DNA from: Halieaceae bacterium | GTDB lineage: Bacteria; Pseudomonadota; Gammaproteobacteria; Pseudomonadales; Halieaceae | NCBI GenBank assembly: GCA_003523185.1 | Contig: DPGN01000042.1 | Location: 1 to 24,439 of the forward strand | Reading direction: 5' to 3' | Length of the DNA stretch: 24,439 bases | Shown here: positions 8,210-16,530 of the stretch, piece after piece | Numbering within the stretch: the stretch's first letter is position 1 | How the letters are laid out: each line of letters opens with the position of its first letter | Position numbers and translations under genes: made by a program | The notes under the pieces: model-generated | What the model was told of the DNA's origin: nothing | Seen by the model: the letters and a program-made list of their open reading frames with translations, nothing else | The model's database searches: none

Positions 8210-10144
8210 TTAGGCTGTCTCCCGACCTGCTACCAACTCTTCAACGACCGATGGGTCAGCGAGTGTAGAGGTATCCCCGAGGCTATCAAGCTCGTTTTCG
8301 GCAATCTTACGCAGGATGCGGCGCATGATCTTTCCCGATCGTGTTTTAGGAAGCCCCGGCGCCCACTGAATGACGTCAGGCTTAGCAATTGGACCGATTT
8401 CCCTGACACAAAGCTGTACGAGTTCGGCGCGTAGCTCGGGAGAATCCTCTACGCCAGTCACCGGTGTGACATAGCAGTAGATACCTTGTCCCTTGATTGG
8501 GTGTGGATAGCCAACCACAGCCGCTTCCGAAATATCATTATGAAGCACGAGTGCGCTTTCCACCTCGGCTGTTCCCATACGGTGCCCCGAGACATTGAGT
8601 ACATCGTCCACGCGTCCAGTAATTCGGAGGTAGCCATCCGCATCGCGCAGCGCACCGTCGCCAGTGAAGTAGTAACCGTCGTAGGTCGAAAAGTAGGTGT
8701 CGATCAGTCGCTGATGGTCACCATAGACTGTTCTGATTTGGCCAGGCCACGAGCGCTTAATCACGAGATAGCCCGCACCTTCTCCTTCAATTTCATTGCC
8801 TTGCTCATCGAGGAGGGCAGGTTCGACACCAAAGTAGGGGAAGCTGGCATAACCCGGCTTCATCGCGTGCGCCGAGGGCATTGGGGTGATCATCATGGCT
8901 CCAGTTTCTGTTTGCCACCAGCTATCGACAATGGGGCAGCGGCTATCGCCAACGACGCGGTGATACCACTCCCAGGCTTCAGGATTAATGGGCTCTCCCA
9001 CCGAGCCGATGATTCTCAGGCTCTTTCTCGAGTACCGAGTAACAAAATCGTCCCCCAGCGCATGCAATGCACGAATGGCCGTAGGCGCCGTAAAGAAGGT
9101 GTTGATTTGATGCTTGTCGATGACCTCCCAGCAACGGCCACCATCGGGGTAGGTGGGGACACCCTCAAACATCACGGTGGTAGCACCATTCGCTAGAGGA
9201 CCATAGACGATGTACGAGTGTCCGGTGACCCAGCCGACATCGGCGGTGCACCAAAACACCTCGCCCTCACGGTAGTCGAATACGTACTTGAAGGTACTTG
9301 CTGCCTGTAACAAATAGCCACCGGTGGTGTGGAGCACGCCCTTCGGCTTTCCGGTCGAACCCGAGGTGTAGAGAATGAAAAGCGGTGCCTCGCTGTCCAT
9401 GGACACGGGCTCGAAGTCGGAACTCGCGGCGCGAGTGCTTGCTCCGTACGGGATATCCCTATCGGCGGCCCAGTCAATCGCAGCGCCCGTGCGCTCAAGT
9501 ACAATCACCGTATCGACCGACGGACAATCTGCTAACGCTGCGTCGACATTTGTTTTCAGCGGAACCTTCTTACCACCTCTCAGGCCCTCGTCAGCTGTGA
9601 TGACCATTCGACAACTAGCGTCGTTGATTCGATCTTTAAGCGCCTCCGGGGAGAATCCCCCGAAGACAACCGAATGGATGGCACCGATCCGCGTGCAGGC
9701 CAACATCGCATAGGCGGCTTCGGGCACCATGGGCATGTAAATGCAAACGCGATCACCGGCGCGTACACCTCGATCATGCATAACATTGGCGAGACGACAG
9801 ACCTCGTCCTTGAGCATTTGGTAGCTAATGTGTTGGCTTTCGCTCGGATCATCGCCTTCCCACAATATGGCGGTATGCTCAGCACGAGCGGGTAGGTGCC
9901 GGTCAATACAATTGACTGAGGCGTTCAGTTTTCCGCCGTCGAACCAGCGTGCGTGGCCAATGGATAAATCGCTCTCGCACACCGAATCCCAGGTCTTGTC
10001 CCAAGAGAGGAACTCAGTGGCTTGCTGGCTCCAAAATGACGCTGGATCCTCCAGTGATTGCCGATACATGTCGTGGTATTTCTCCGGCGTTATGTGCGCG
10101 TCGGAAAAATTAGGTGGGACGGGATATAGGGCCTCGTTAGACAT
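8210..10144 (-). CDS. acs: Acetyl-CoA synthetase (AMP-forming)
   Basis: Converts acetate, ATP and CoA to acetyl-CoA through acetyl-AMP, for growth on or scavenging of acetate. 644 residues from the chosen ATG (E. coli Acs 652). That ATG has AAGGA 8 bases upstream; a longer frame to 10183 adds 13 residues without family similarity. Motifs: the P-loop YTSGSTGKPKG at 259-269, DSWWQTETG, the hinge segment YFTGDGALRDADG followed by ITGRVDDVLNVSGHR, and the C-terminal PKTRSGKIMRR. K605 of that last motif is the lysine acetylated and inactivated in this family. It is divergent from a DUF4212/SLC5 symporter operon, which fits coordinated substrate uptake and activation. Confidence 0.97.
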   Translation of the reverse strand: MSNEALYPVPPNFSDAHITPEKYHDMYRQSLEDPASFWSQQATEFLSWDKTWDSVCESDLSIGHARWFDGGKLNASVNCIDRHLPARAEHTAILWEGDDPSESQHISYQMLKDEVCRLANVMHDRGVRAGDRVCIYMPMVPEAAYAMLACTRIGAIHSVVFGGFSPEALKDRINDASCRMVITADEGLRGGKKVPLKTNVDAALADCPSVDTVIVLERTGAAIDWAADRDIPYGASTRAASSDFEPVSMDSEAPLFILYTSGSTGKPKGVLHTTGGYLLQAASTFKYVFDYREGEVFWCTADVGWVTGHSYIVYGPLANGATTVMFEGVPTYPDGGRCWEVIDKHQINTFFTAPTAIRALHALGDDFVTRYSRKSLRIIGSVGEPINPEAWEWYHRVVGDSRCPIVDSWWQTETGAMMITPMPSAHAMKPGYASFPYFGVEPALLDEQGNEIEGEGAGYLVIKRSWPGQIRTVYGDHQRLIDTYFSTYDGYYFTGDGALRDADGYLRITGRVDDVLNVSGHRMGTAEVESALVLHNDISEAAVVGYPHPIKGQGIYCYVTPVTGVEDSPELRAELVQLCVREIGPIAKPDVIQWAPGLPKTRSGKIMRRILRKIAENELDSLGDTSTLADPSVVEELVAGRETA

Positions 10145-10176
10145 GCAATGGATCCTTGTGTTTCTATCACTGCGCT

Positions 10177-10193
10177 GACGCAAAACTTGCGTC
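10177..10193. promoter_or_regulatory. Perfect palindrome in the acs / symporter divergent promoter region
   Basis: GACGCAA-AAC-TTGCGTC: 7-bp arms with a 3-bp spacer, in the 126-bp gap between the acs and DUF4212 starts, 33 bp from the acs ATG. The position and symmetry suit an operator for a dimeric regulator, but no regulator can be named. No confident -35/-10 pair could be assigned in either direction. Confidence 0.45.
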
Positions 10194-10270
10194 TTACCTT
10201 GAAAACAATAATGCCGTATGTGTTTCTGTTGTGAAACAAAATGCGTTTGGAAAAGGGAGATATCCAGCGA

Positions 10271-10552
10271 ATGGCCGAGGGTAAAAATGTAGAGCGACGG
10301 CAGCGGTTTGCGGCCAGGGTGCGGAGCCTGATGTTACGGTTGCTGGTTGTCTGGTTCGTGGTCAGTTTTGGGTTCGGCATTCTATTGGTTGAGCCACTCA
10401 ACGAGATAAGGCTCGGTGGATACAAACTTGGGTTCTGGTTTGCACAGCAGGGATCGATCTTCATTTTTATCGCTCTGATCTTCGCGTTTTCCTCTGTCAT
10501 GACGCGTCTGGAACGCGATTATGTAGACGGTGAGAAGGAGTCTCGACAATGA
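10271..10552 (+). CDS. DUF4212 small subunit of a sodium/solute symporter
   Basis: A small membrane protein of the family that always accompanies a subgroup of SLC5-type symporters. 93 residues from the ATG at 10271, which has GGGAGA 10 bases upstream. An in-frame ATG at 10241 would add 10 residues but lacks a Shine-Dalgarno. Two hydrophobic segments are visible: LLVVWFVVSFGFGILLV, and one following GFWFAQQGSIFIF. The conserved LVEPLNEIRLGG loop separates them, and the N-terminus is basic. Its stop overlaps the next gene's ATG (ATGA), so the two subunits are probably made together. The substrate is not shown by sequence; the acs neighbour suggests acetate or another short organic acid. Confidence 0.88.
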   Translation: MAEGKNVERRQRFAARVRSLMLRLLVVWFVVSFGFGILLVEPLNEIRLGGYKLGFWFAQQGSIFIFIALIFAFSSVMTRLERDYVDGEKESRQ

Positions 10553-12297
10553 GTCTGACGGTTCTCACCTATTTGGTTGTTGGTTTTACTTTCGCGCTTT
10601 ATATCGGAATTGCGATCGCTACCCGCGCATCGTCGACAAAAGATTTTTATGTTGCGGATGGCGGTGTACATCCGGTCGCTAATGGCATGGCGACAGCGGC
10701 AGACTGGATGTCCGCGGCGTCGTTTATATCGATGGCCGGTCTGATTGCACTGTCCTACAACGGTTATGGTGGTTCGGTATTCTTGATGGGGTGGACCGGT
10801 GGTTACGTATTACTCGCCCTGCTCATAGCGCCTTATCTGCGGAAGTACGGAAAGTACACCGTCCCTGACTTCATCGGTGAGCGCTACTACTCAGATACGG
10901 CGCGGGTAGTGGCGGTTATTTGTCTGATCTTATGCTCTGTGACCTATGTCATCGGTCAGATGAAAGGTGTGGGTGTGGCGTTCTCGCGGTTTCTAGAAAC
11001 CGACTATGAGACCGGGCTTGGCATCGGTATGTTTATCGTCTTCTTTTACGCCGTTCTGGGCGGCATGAAAGGCATCACCTACACTCAGATTGCCCAATAC
11101 GTCGTGTTGATCACCGCCTACACCATCCCCGCGATCTTTATTAGCTTGCAACTGACGGGCAACCCACTGCCGCAACTAGGTTTGGGATCGACGCTTGCTG
11201 GGAGTGATGTCTATCTGCTCGACAAACTTGACATGATCTTGGTGGATCTTGGCTTCCAGGAATACACCACAACCCTCCGCGGCAGTACATTGAATATGAT
11301 GGCGTTTACAGCCTCTCTCATGATCGGCACTGCCGGTTTGCCGCACGTCATTATTCGTTTCTTCACGGTGCCCAGCGTTGCAGCTGCCCGGCGATCCGCT
11401 GGATGGGCGCTGGTATTCATCGCCATTCTCTACACGACGGCACCAGCAATTGCCGCGATGGCACGGCTGAATATTGTCGATACTATGCAGCAGTCTGACG
11501 GACAGGCCCTCCTGATAGAGGAGAAGCCTGCTTGGTTCGAGAACTGGGAGCAGACTGGGTTACTCCAGGTTGAAGATCTCAACGGTGACGGTCGAATTGA
11601 ATATACCGCTGACCCCGAGACGAATGAGTTAACAAAACTCGATAACGATATTCTGGTTCTAGCCAATCCGGAAATTGCCCAGCTGCCAAACTGGGTCATT
11701 GCACTGGTGGCAGCGGGCGGTCTGGCAGCGGCACTGTCAACTGCCGCCGGTCTGCTGTTAGCGATATCAAGTGCCATCTCACATGACCTCTTGAAAAGCA
11801 CCTATATGCCATCTATTTCCGAGAAGGCCGAGCTCAGGGCTTCCCGAATCGCGATGGCCGCGGCGGTATTGGGGGCAGGTTACTTGGGACTGAATCCGCC
11901 GGGATTTGCGGCCGGTACGGTCGCGTTGGCATTCGGACTCGCCGCGTCGTCGCTATTCCCAGCGCTACTCATGGGTATCTTCGCGCGCAGGGTCAATCGC
12001 GAGGGTGCAGTCGCTGGGATGCTCGCCGGGATATCAGTGACCTTGCTGTATGTATTCCAGCACAAGGGCATTATGTTTATCCCCGGCACCTCATTCCTTG
12101 GCGGTATGTCGCCGAACTGGTTCTTTGGGATCGAGCCCAACGCCTTTGGTGTCGTGGGAGCCACCGTGAACTTTGTTGTGGCGTTTGCTGTGAGTCGCGT
12201 ATCTGCGCCGCCGCCTAGTGAAGTAGAGGAATTACTGGAGTTTTTGCACGAGCCCAGCTCAGCGGCGTCGCAGGCACCGCCTGGGGCGGCTCACTAA
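10549..12297 (+). CDS. Sodium:solute symporter, SLC5 family (ActP-like, VC_2705 subfamily)
   Basis: A multi-spanning inner-membrane symporter of 582 residues, larger subunit of the pair with DUF4212. Characteristic segments are DWMSAASFISMAGLIALSYNG near the N-terminus, the YTVPDFIGERYYSD region, VIGQMKGVG, and GTAGLPHVIIRFFTVPS. It has about 13 hydrophobic segments. A hydrophilic loop at about 320-380 contains DLNGDGRIEY (343-352), which resembles a calcium-binding EF-hand/dockerin loop. Overlap with DUF4212 (ATGA) and divergence from acs suggest uptake of acetate or a related acid. The substrate remains an inference, and ActP itself belongs to a related but different subgroup. The 3' end is 7 bp from the convergent panC stop. 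Confidence 0.9.
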   Translation: MSLTVLTYLVVGFTFALYIGIAIATRASSTKDFYVADGGVHPVANGMATAADWMSAASFISMAGLIALSYNGYGGSVFLMGWTGGYVLLALLIAPYLRKYGKYTVPDFIGERYYSDTARVVAVICLILCSVTYVIGQMKGVGVAFSRFLETDYETGLGIGMFIVFFYAVLGGMKGITYTQIAQYVVLITAYTIPAIFISLQLTGNPLPQLGLGSTLAGSDVYLLDKLDMILVDLGFQEYTTTLRGSTLNMMAFTASLMIGTAGLPHVIIRFFTVPSVAAARRSAGWALVFIAILYTTAPAIAAMARLNIVDTMQQSDGQALLIEEKPAWFENWEQTGLLQVEDLNGDGRIEYTADPETNELTKLDNDILVLANPEIAQLPNWVIALVAAGGLAAALSTAAGLLLAISSAISHDLLKSTYMPSISEKAELRASRIAMAAAVLGAGYLGLNPPGFAAGTVALAFGLAASSLFPALLMGIFARRVNREGAVAGMLAGISVTLLYVFQHKGIMFIPGTSFLGGMSPNWFFGIEPNAFGVVGATVNFVVAFAVSRVSAPPPSEVEELLEFLHEPSSAASQAPPGAAH

Positions 12298-12304
12298 CTG
12301 CTGG

Positions 12305-13141
12305 CTATACGATTCGGTTATCGATGAGTCGGGTCGTGCCGAGAAACGCCGCGCCGAAAATCGCGGTTTCCTGATTCAGTGACGAGGCTTCGGAGAGGTC
12401 ATAGGTGTGACGCGCCTCGAGGTAATCGACCACGAAACCGGAGTTACTGAGTATGACTTTGCCTTCCGCTATTACAGTTCCAATGTCGGAGCCTGACTCT
12501 GCGACTCGTTTAGCAGTCTCCTCCAGCGTCCGTGAAAACAGTGGTGCCAGCGCACGTTCGTCGCGGCTCAGATAGCCATTGCGTGAGCTCATGGCGAGCC
12601 CGTCGGGCTCACGCACGGTAGGTACCACCTCGATCTCGGTATTGATCGAGAGGTCACGAACCATTTTCTTTATGACCAGCACCTGCTGAAGGTCTTTTGC
12701 CCCGAAGGCTGCAACATGGGGCCTCACAATGCCCAAGAGCTTACTAACAACCGTTGTGACGCCCCGGAAGTGACCGGGTCGCGAAGCACCGCAGAGCACG
12801 TCAGTGAGTCCTGGGACATCGACGGCCGTATGCTGAGATACGCCGTCGGGGTAAATGTCAGTCGTTGTGGGTGTAAATACAGCGGCAGTTCCCGCCGCTT
12901 CGAGCTTTGCCAAGTCCGCCTCAAGTGTTCGGGGGTAGGCATCCAGGTCCTCATTGCCACCGAACTGCATGGGATTAACAAAGATAGAGGCGACGACATT
13001 ACCCTGCTGCTTTACGGCATTAATAAGTTGGATGTGACCTGCGTGTAGGTTTCCCATGGTGGGTGCAAAACCAACATGTTGATCAGGTGCCAGCGACGCG
13101 CGCCACTCGCGCATTGCGTCAAGGCTGCGCAGAATTTCCAT
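12305..13141 (-). CDS. panC: Pantothenate synthetase PanC
   Basis: Condenses pantoate and beta-alanine using ATP, the last step of vitamin B5 synthesis. 278 residues (E. coli 283). The HIGH-type nucleotide motif is PTMGNLHAGHIQLI near the N-terminus, followed by SIFVNPMQFGGNEDLDAYPR and the KMSKS-equivalent region MSSRNGYLS. It starts 2 bp after the panB stop, so the pair is translationally linked. It is the last gene of the minus-strand run. Its end nearly touches the convergent symporter gene, and no terminator hairpin is visible there. Confidence 0.97.
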   Translation of the reverse strand: MEILRSLDAMREWRASLAPDQHVGFAPTMGNLHAGHIQLINAVKQQGNVVASIFVNPMQFGGNEDLDAYPRTLEADLAKLEAAGTAAVFTPTTTDIYPDGVSQHTAVDVPGLTDVLCGASRPGHFRGVTTVVSKLLGIVRPHVAAFGAKDLQQVLVIKKMVRDLSINTEIEVVPTVREPDGLAMSSRNGYLSRDERALAPLFSRTLEETAKRVAESGSDIGTVIAEGKVILSNSGFVVDYLEARHTYDLSEASSLNQETAIFGAAFLGTTRLIDNRIV

Positions 13142-13143
13142 CG

Positions 13144-13938
13144 TTACTGGTACGTGTGCTGTGCTTTCGGATAGGAGCCGTCTTTAACTGCTCGAACGAA
13201 GGCGGCGATTGCATCTTGGATAGAGTCAGCGCCTTCCATGAAGTTCTCCACGAACTTGGCCGGCTTTTCCGTAAGTCCTAGCAGGTCGTGGAGCACAAGT
13301 ACCTGTGCATCAGTACCTGCCCCTGCACCGATACCAATAACAGGGATATCAAGTTTGGACGAAATGTCAGCGGCGAGTTCCTCTGGCACACATTCAAGAA
13401 GCAAGATACTGGCGCCGGCGTCCTGAATCTCAACCGCATCAGCCAGGATCGATTTTGCTTCCTTGGGTGTTCTTCCCATCACTCGATAGCCACCGAATAC
13501 GTTGACCGACTGAGGCGTCAGACCCAGGTGAGCGCAAACGGGGATACCGCGCTGTACCAACTGGTGAATGGTGTCACTGAGCCAGGTTCCGCCCTCGAGT
13601 TTCACCATCTGAGCGCCTTGCTGCATGAGTTCCATAGAGGCCGAAAGCGCGACGTCGGGTGATGAATAGGTCATGAATGGCAGGTCGGCAACAATCATCG
13701 ACTTCGGACGGGCACGGGCTACGCACTCGGTGTGATAGACCATGGCTTCCAGAGAGACGGGTACGGTTGTGTCATGGCCCTGTAGCACCATACCGAGCGA
13801 GTCTCCCACGAGAATACACTCCGCACCTGCATCGCTAACGAGCCTGGCGAAGGTAGAGTCATAGGCTGTGACCATCACAAACTTTTCGCCAGAGGTTTTC
13901 ATGGCTTCAAGCTTGCTCGTGGTTATTCGATCGGACAT
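13144..13938 (-). CDS. panB: 3-methyl-2-oxobutanoate hydroxymethyltransferase PanB
   Basis: Transfers a hydroxymethyl group from methylene-tetrahydrofolate to 2-oxoisovalerate, giving ketopantoate. 264 residues, the same as E. coli PanB. Motifs: VMVTAYDSTFARLVSDAGAE, the metal/substrate loop GDSLGMVLQGHDTTVPV, and GIGAGAGTDAQVLVLHDLLG. An AAGGAG lies upstream of the ATG. folK, upstream in the same run, makes the folate that PanB uses as cofactor. It is separated from the kinase gene by 36 bp. Confidence 0.98.
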   Translation of the reverse strand: MSDRITTSKLEAMKTSGEKFVMVTAYDSTFARLVSDAGAECILVGDSLGMVLQGHDTTVPVSLEAMVYHTECVARARPKSMIVADLPFMTYSSPDVALSASMELMQQGAQMVKLEGGTWLSDTIHQLVQRGIPVCAHLGLTPQSVNVFGGYRVMGRTPKEAKSILADAVEIQDAGASILLLECVPEELAADISSKLDIPVIGIGAGAGTDAQVLVLHDLLGLTEKPAKFVENFMEGADSIQDAIAAFVRAVKDGSYPKAQHTYQ

Positions 13939-13974
13939 CGACCTGGCTGCTCCTTGATGGTTCTCTTAGTTACG

Positions 13975-14655
13975 TTAATCGATGAATGTTGGGTTGAAAT
14001 AGTGCCGCCCCGCTTTGATGTCGAGAGCATAGTCGACTAGCTGAGCAAAATCCTCATGTCGGTTCACTAAGTCAATCTGGTTGGCATTAACGATTAACAA
14101 CGGCGCCGCATCGTAGTAAAGAAAGAATTCGCTGTACACCTCATTTAACTCTTCAAGGTACTGCCGACTAATTGTCCGTTCTGATGCAATCCCTCGACGA
14201 TCAATTCGCTCAAGAAGGCGATCTACCGATGCCTGCAGGTAAATAACCAAGTCGGGCGTGGGCGCGTCGACCGTCATTTGGTTGTAGACCTTGCTGTATA
14301 GCTCGTATTCATCGGCATCGAGATTGACCTGAGCGAATAGAGGGTCTTTATCGATGAGGAAATCAGCGATCCTCAGAGGTCTAAAGAGATCTTGCTGTTT
14401 GAGGTCGTCAATTTTCTGAACGCGTTGAAAGAGGAAAAATAGCTGTGTTGCCAGCGCGTTCTGTCGGCGGTTTTTATAAAACTTCGAAAGGAATGGGTTT
14501 TCGTGCGCGTCTTCAAGCAGCAATTGGTAGTCAAATAGCTCCGCAAGCTGTCGAGCTAGCGTTGTTTTTCCAACGCCAATGGGCCCCTCAATCGCGATGT
14601 AGGGCTGCGGTACTCGTCCTCTAAGATCAATTGGCTGTGTGGTTCCATCTGTCAA
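13975..14655 (-). CDS. Deoxynucleoside kinase-family protein (deoxyadenosine/deoxyguanosine kinase type)
   Basis: 226 residues, P-loop kinase of the dNK/thymidine kinase 2-like family, which phosphorylates deoxynucleosides for salvage. The P-loop GPIGVGKT is at 24-31, followed by ED (glutamate base-binding region), the substrate segment ADFLIDKDPLFA, and an Arg-rich LID (RIDRRGIASERTI). The only reasonable start is TTG at 14655, with AGGT 5 bases upstream; a nearby ATG (14660) is out of frame and closes after two codons. It sits 11 bp after folK and before panB. Substrate preference cannot be read from the sequence. A role in folate or pantothenate metabolism is not implied by the fold. Confidence 0.85.
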   Translation of the reverse strand: MTDGTTQPIDLRGRVPQPYIAIEGPIGVGKTTLARQLAELFDYQLLLEDAHENPFLSKFYKNRRQNALATQLFFLFQRVQKIDDLKQQDLFRPLRIADFLIDKDPLFAQVNLDADEYELYSKVYNQMTVDAPTPDLVIYLQASVDRLLERIDRRGIASERTISRQYLEELNEVYSEFFLYYDAAPLLIVNANQIDLVNRHEDFAQLVDYALDIKAGRHYFNPTFID

Positions 14656-14666
14656 AACATACCTGC

Positions 14667-15179
14667 CTAGGCCACTGTCGCACCGCTGATATCGATGTCC
14701 TGATACAGCGAAATCGACTGATGCTTGAGTTCATCGCGAAGCGTACCAAGATCATCCAGTCCTGGCACCTTGTGATCAGCCCCAAGTAGCTCAATCATCG
14801 GTTCCACGACAAAGAGGCGTTCACTGATGCCCGGATGCGGAATCGAGAGGTCGATATCGTGAATTAGCTGCTCGCCCATTTGAATGATGTCTAGATCGAT
14901 ACAACGCTCGCCCCAATGTCGCACTTTTACGCGCCCCATGGCTTGCTCAATCGCCTGAAGCTCAGCCAGAAGTTGTCGTGGTTCTTCAATGTAGAGGCAG
15001 GTTGCGACCGCATTAAAAAACGGTGGTTGATCTTGGGGACCCATTGGAGGCGAGGTAAAAACACTCGAGACACGTAATCCGGTAAGACCCTGTAATCGCG
15101 ACAATCTGCAACACGCCGCTTTAAGTTGCTGAGGTGGGTTATCGAGATTAGAACCCAGCGCGATGACTGTTAGTGTCAT
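14667..15179 (-). CDS. folK: 6-hydroxymethyl-dihydropterin pyrophosphokinase FolK
   Basis: Transfers pyrophosphate from ATP to hydroxymethyl-dihydropterin in folate synthesis. 170 residues (E. coli 159). The N-terminal IALGSNLDNP, the loop SPPMGPQDQPPFFNAV, and the HPPK signature around RHWGERCIDLDI are clear. In that signature, the usual WGPR reads WGER; the Arg and both metal-binding Asp residues are kept. The start ATG overlaps the pcnB stop by 4 bp (ATGA), so translation is coupled. Confidence 0.96.
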   Translation of the reverse strand: MTLTVIALGSNLDNPPQQLKAACCRLSRLQGLTGLRVSSVFTSPPMGPQDQPPFFNAVATCLYIEEPRQLLAELQAIEQAMGRVKVRHWGERCIDLDIIQMGEQLIHDIDLSIPHPGISERLFVVEPMIELLGADHKVPGLDDLGTLRDELKHQSISLYQDIDISGATVA

Positions 15180-16474
15180 TGGCTGCGCTTTCTCCGGCGG
15201 GGCCGTCGCTTACGCTGTGGAATCTCAGTCGCCGGCAAACTGCCAACCAAATCAGGAAACAGCCGTTGCTGTTCTTCCCAGAATGCCACAGTCGACTTAA
15301 GTTCTTCCGAGGACTCGGATCTCAGCAATAACAAATCAAATGCAGCTCTGAAGCGTCGTTGCGATAAGACCGACTTCACCCGCTTTGAGGAGCATTTTTC
15401 GAGCCTGGGCTGAAGCTCCCAAATTTCCCGCATGGGAATTGAGAATCGTTTGGGGATGGACACTCGTTGCAACGTGATCGCGAGTACCTGTTGGCCAGCT
15501 GCATTGATGGGCGATCCCTCGTGGGCACCAGTGTTGGCAATATCGCGACCTTTGGCAGCAACCGCGGGCCACAACAATGCACCGAGGAGGAAAGCCGGTG
15601 TCACGGGCTTTCCCCTAGCAATGCGTGCATCCGTGTTCGCCATCGCCCTCAGAATAAGGTTTTTGGACGACGGGTCATTCATCGCCCCGATAGCCTCAGG
15701 GAAGAGAGGCTCCAGTAATCCGTGCTTTGCTAGATGCTCTATCGTGGGTGCCGCAAATCCGGCCATAAGGAGTTTGAGCGTTTCGTCGAATAGTCGCGCG
15801 ACGGGAATATCGGCTAGCAGGTGCCGGCATTGGCTAATAGCTGCCTGACTCGTTGCTTCAATAGTGAAACCCAATTTTGCCGCGAATCTGACGACCCGTA
15901 GCATTCGGACTGGATCCTCGCTATATCGAGTAGCCGGGTCGCCTATGATCCGAACGAGCCGCCGTCGGATGTCTTCTATGCCATCGAGGTCGTCAAGGAT
16001 AAGTTTATTGACTGGATCTAGGTAGAGCGCGTTGATGGTGAGATCGCGCCGCGCCGCATCTTGGTCGAGTGTCCCGTAGACATTATCGCGAAGTAACAGC
16101 CCTTTCTGAGACTTAACGGCGGTTTGGGGGGCTCCATCATCGTGATGACCACGGAAAGTCGTGACTTCGATGATTTCTCTGCCCATGCGTACGTGGACAA
16201 TCTGAAATCGTCGCCCAATGATGCGCGACCCGCGAAATAGGGCCACCACCTGCTCCGGGGTGGCATTGGTTGCCACATCAAAATCTTTTGGTCGCTGGCC
16301 CAAGAGCAGATCCCTGACGGCGCCACCAACGATGAATGCGCTGTACTCATTGTCACAAAGTCGCTCGACGACAGAGACCGCAGCGCGCGACAGCGCGGTG
16401 TGATCAATCAGCTTAGTGGAATCAATAGTTTGCAAAGTTGAGGACTCGAAAGCGACAAGCCGCGATCTTATCAA
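15176..16474 (-). CDS. pcnB: Poly(A) polymerase I PcnB
   Basis: Adds 3' poly(A) tails that target RNAs for decay. 432 residues (E. coli 465). The nucleotidyltransferase core has FIVGGAVRDLLLG at 48-59 and the metal-binding DFD at 64-66 in PKDFDVATNATPEQV; RRDLTINALYLDP follows. The C-terminal tail is Arg/Lys-rich (RKRRPRRRKRSQ), typical of proteobacterial poly(A) polymerase rather than a CCA enzyme. No ATG exists near the conserved start; TTG at 16474 is the best choice, without a good Shine-Dalgarno. It lies only 18 bases after the T-run of a predicted terminator. E. coli pcnB is also known for a weak non-ATG start, so low translation may be conserved (inference). Confidence 0.93.
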   Translation of the reverse strand: MIRSRLVAFESSTLQTIDSTKLIDHTALSRAAVSVVERLCDNEYSAFIVGGAVRDLLLGQRPKDFDVATNATPEQVVALFRGSRIIGRRFQIVHVRMGREIIEVTTFRGHHDDGAPQTAVKSQKGLLLRDNVYGTLDQDAARRDLTINALYLDPVNKLILDDLDGIEDIRRRLVRIIGDPATRYSEDPVRMLRVVRFAAKLGFTIEATSQAAISQCRHLLADIPVARLFDETLKLLMAGFAAPTIEHLAKHGLLEPLFPEAIGAMNDPSSKNLILRAMANTDARIARGKPVTPAFLLGALLWPAVAAKGRDIANTGAHEGSPINAAGQQVLAITLQRVSIPKRFSIPMREIWELQPRLEKCSSKRVKSVLSQRRFRAAFDLLLLRSESSEELKSTVAFWEEQQRLFPDLVGSLPATEIPQRKRRPRRRKRSQ

Positions 16475-16492
16475 CTCAGGTGCTGTGAAGGG

Positions 16493-16530
16493 AAAAAAAG
16501 AAACTGGGGGAAGTTACCTTCCCCGCCCAG
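16493..16530 (-). terminator. Intrinsic terminator of the predicted small RNA, upstream of pcnB
   Basis: On the minus strand, GGGGAAG (16524-16518), loop GTAA, CTTCCCC (16513-16507) form a perfect 7-bp stem. It is extended by CTG/CAG pairing (16530-16528 with 16506-16504) around a 3-base bulge. TTTCTTTTTTT follows immediately (16503-16493). This is a complete intrinsic terminator reading from cbrB toward pcnB. Confidence 0.85.

Noticed and set aside
8486..9196. Plus-strand frame of 236 codons opposite acs
   Set aside because: Lies wholly inside the well-supported acs gene, with no recognisable domain.
10187..10212. TTGCGT ... AATAAT as a sigma-70 promoter for the symporter operon
   Set aside because: The spacer is 14 bp, too short for a normal promoter, and the -35 half belongs to the palindrome.
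12298..12304. Possible terminator between the convergent symporter and panC genes
   Set aside because: Only 7 bp separate the stops and no hairpin with a T-run is visible on either side. The 2-bp gap between the M15 peptidase and pfp (20756-20757) is the same.
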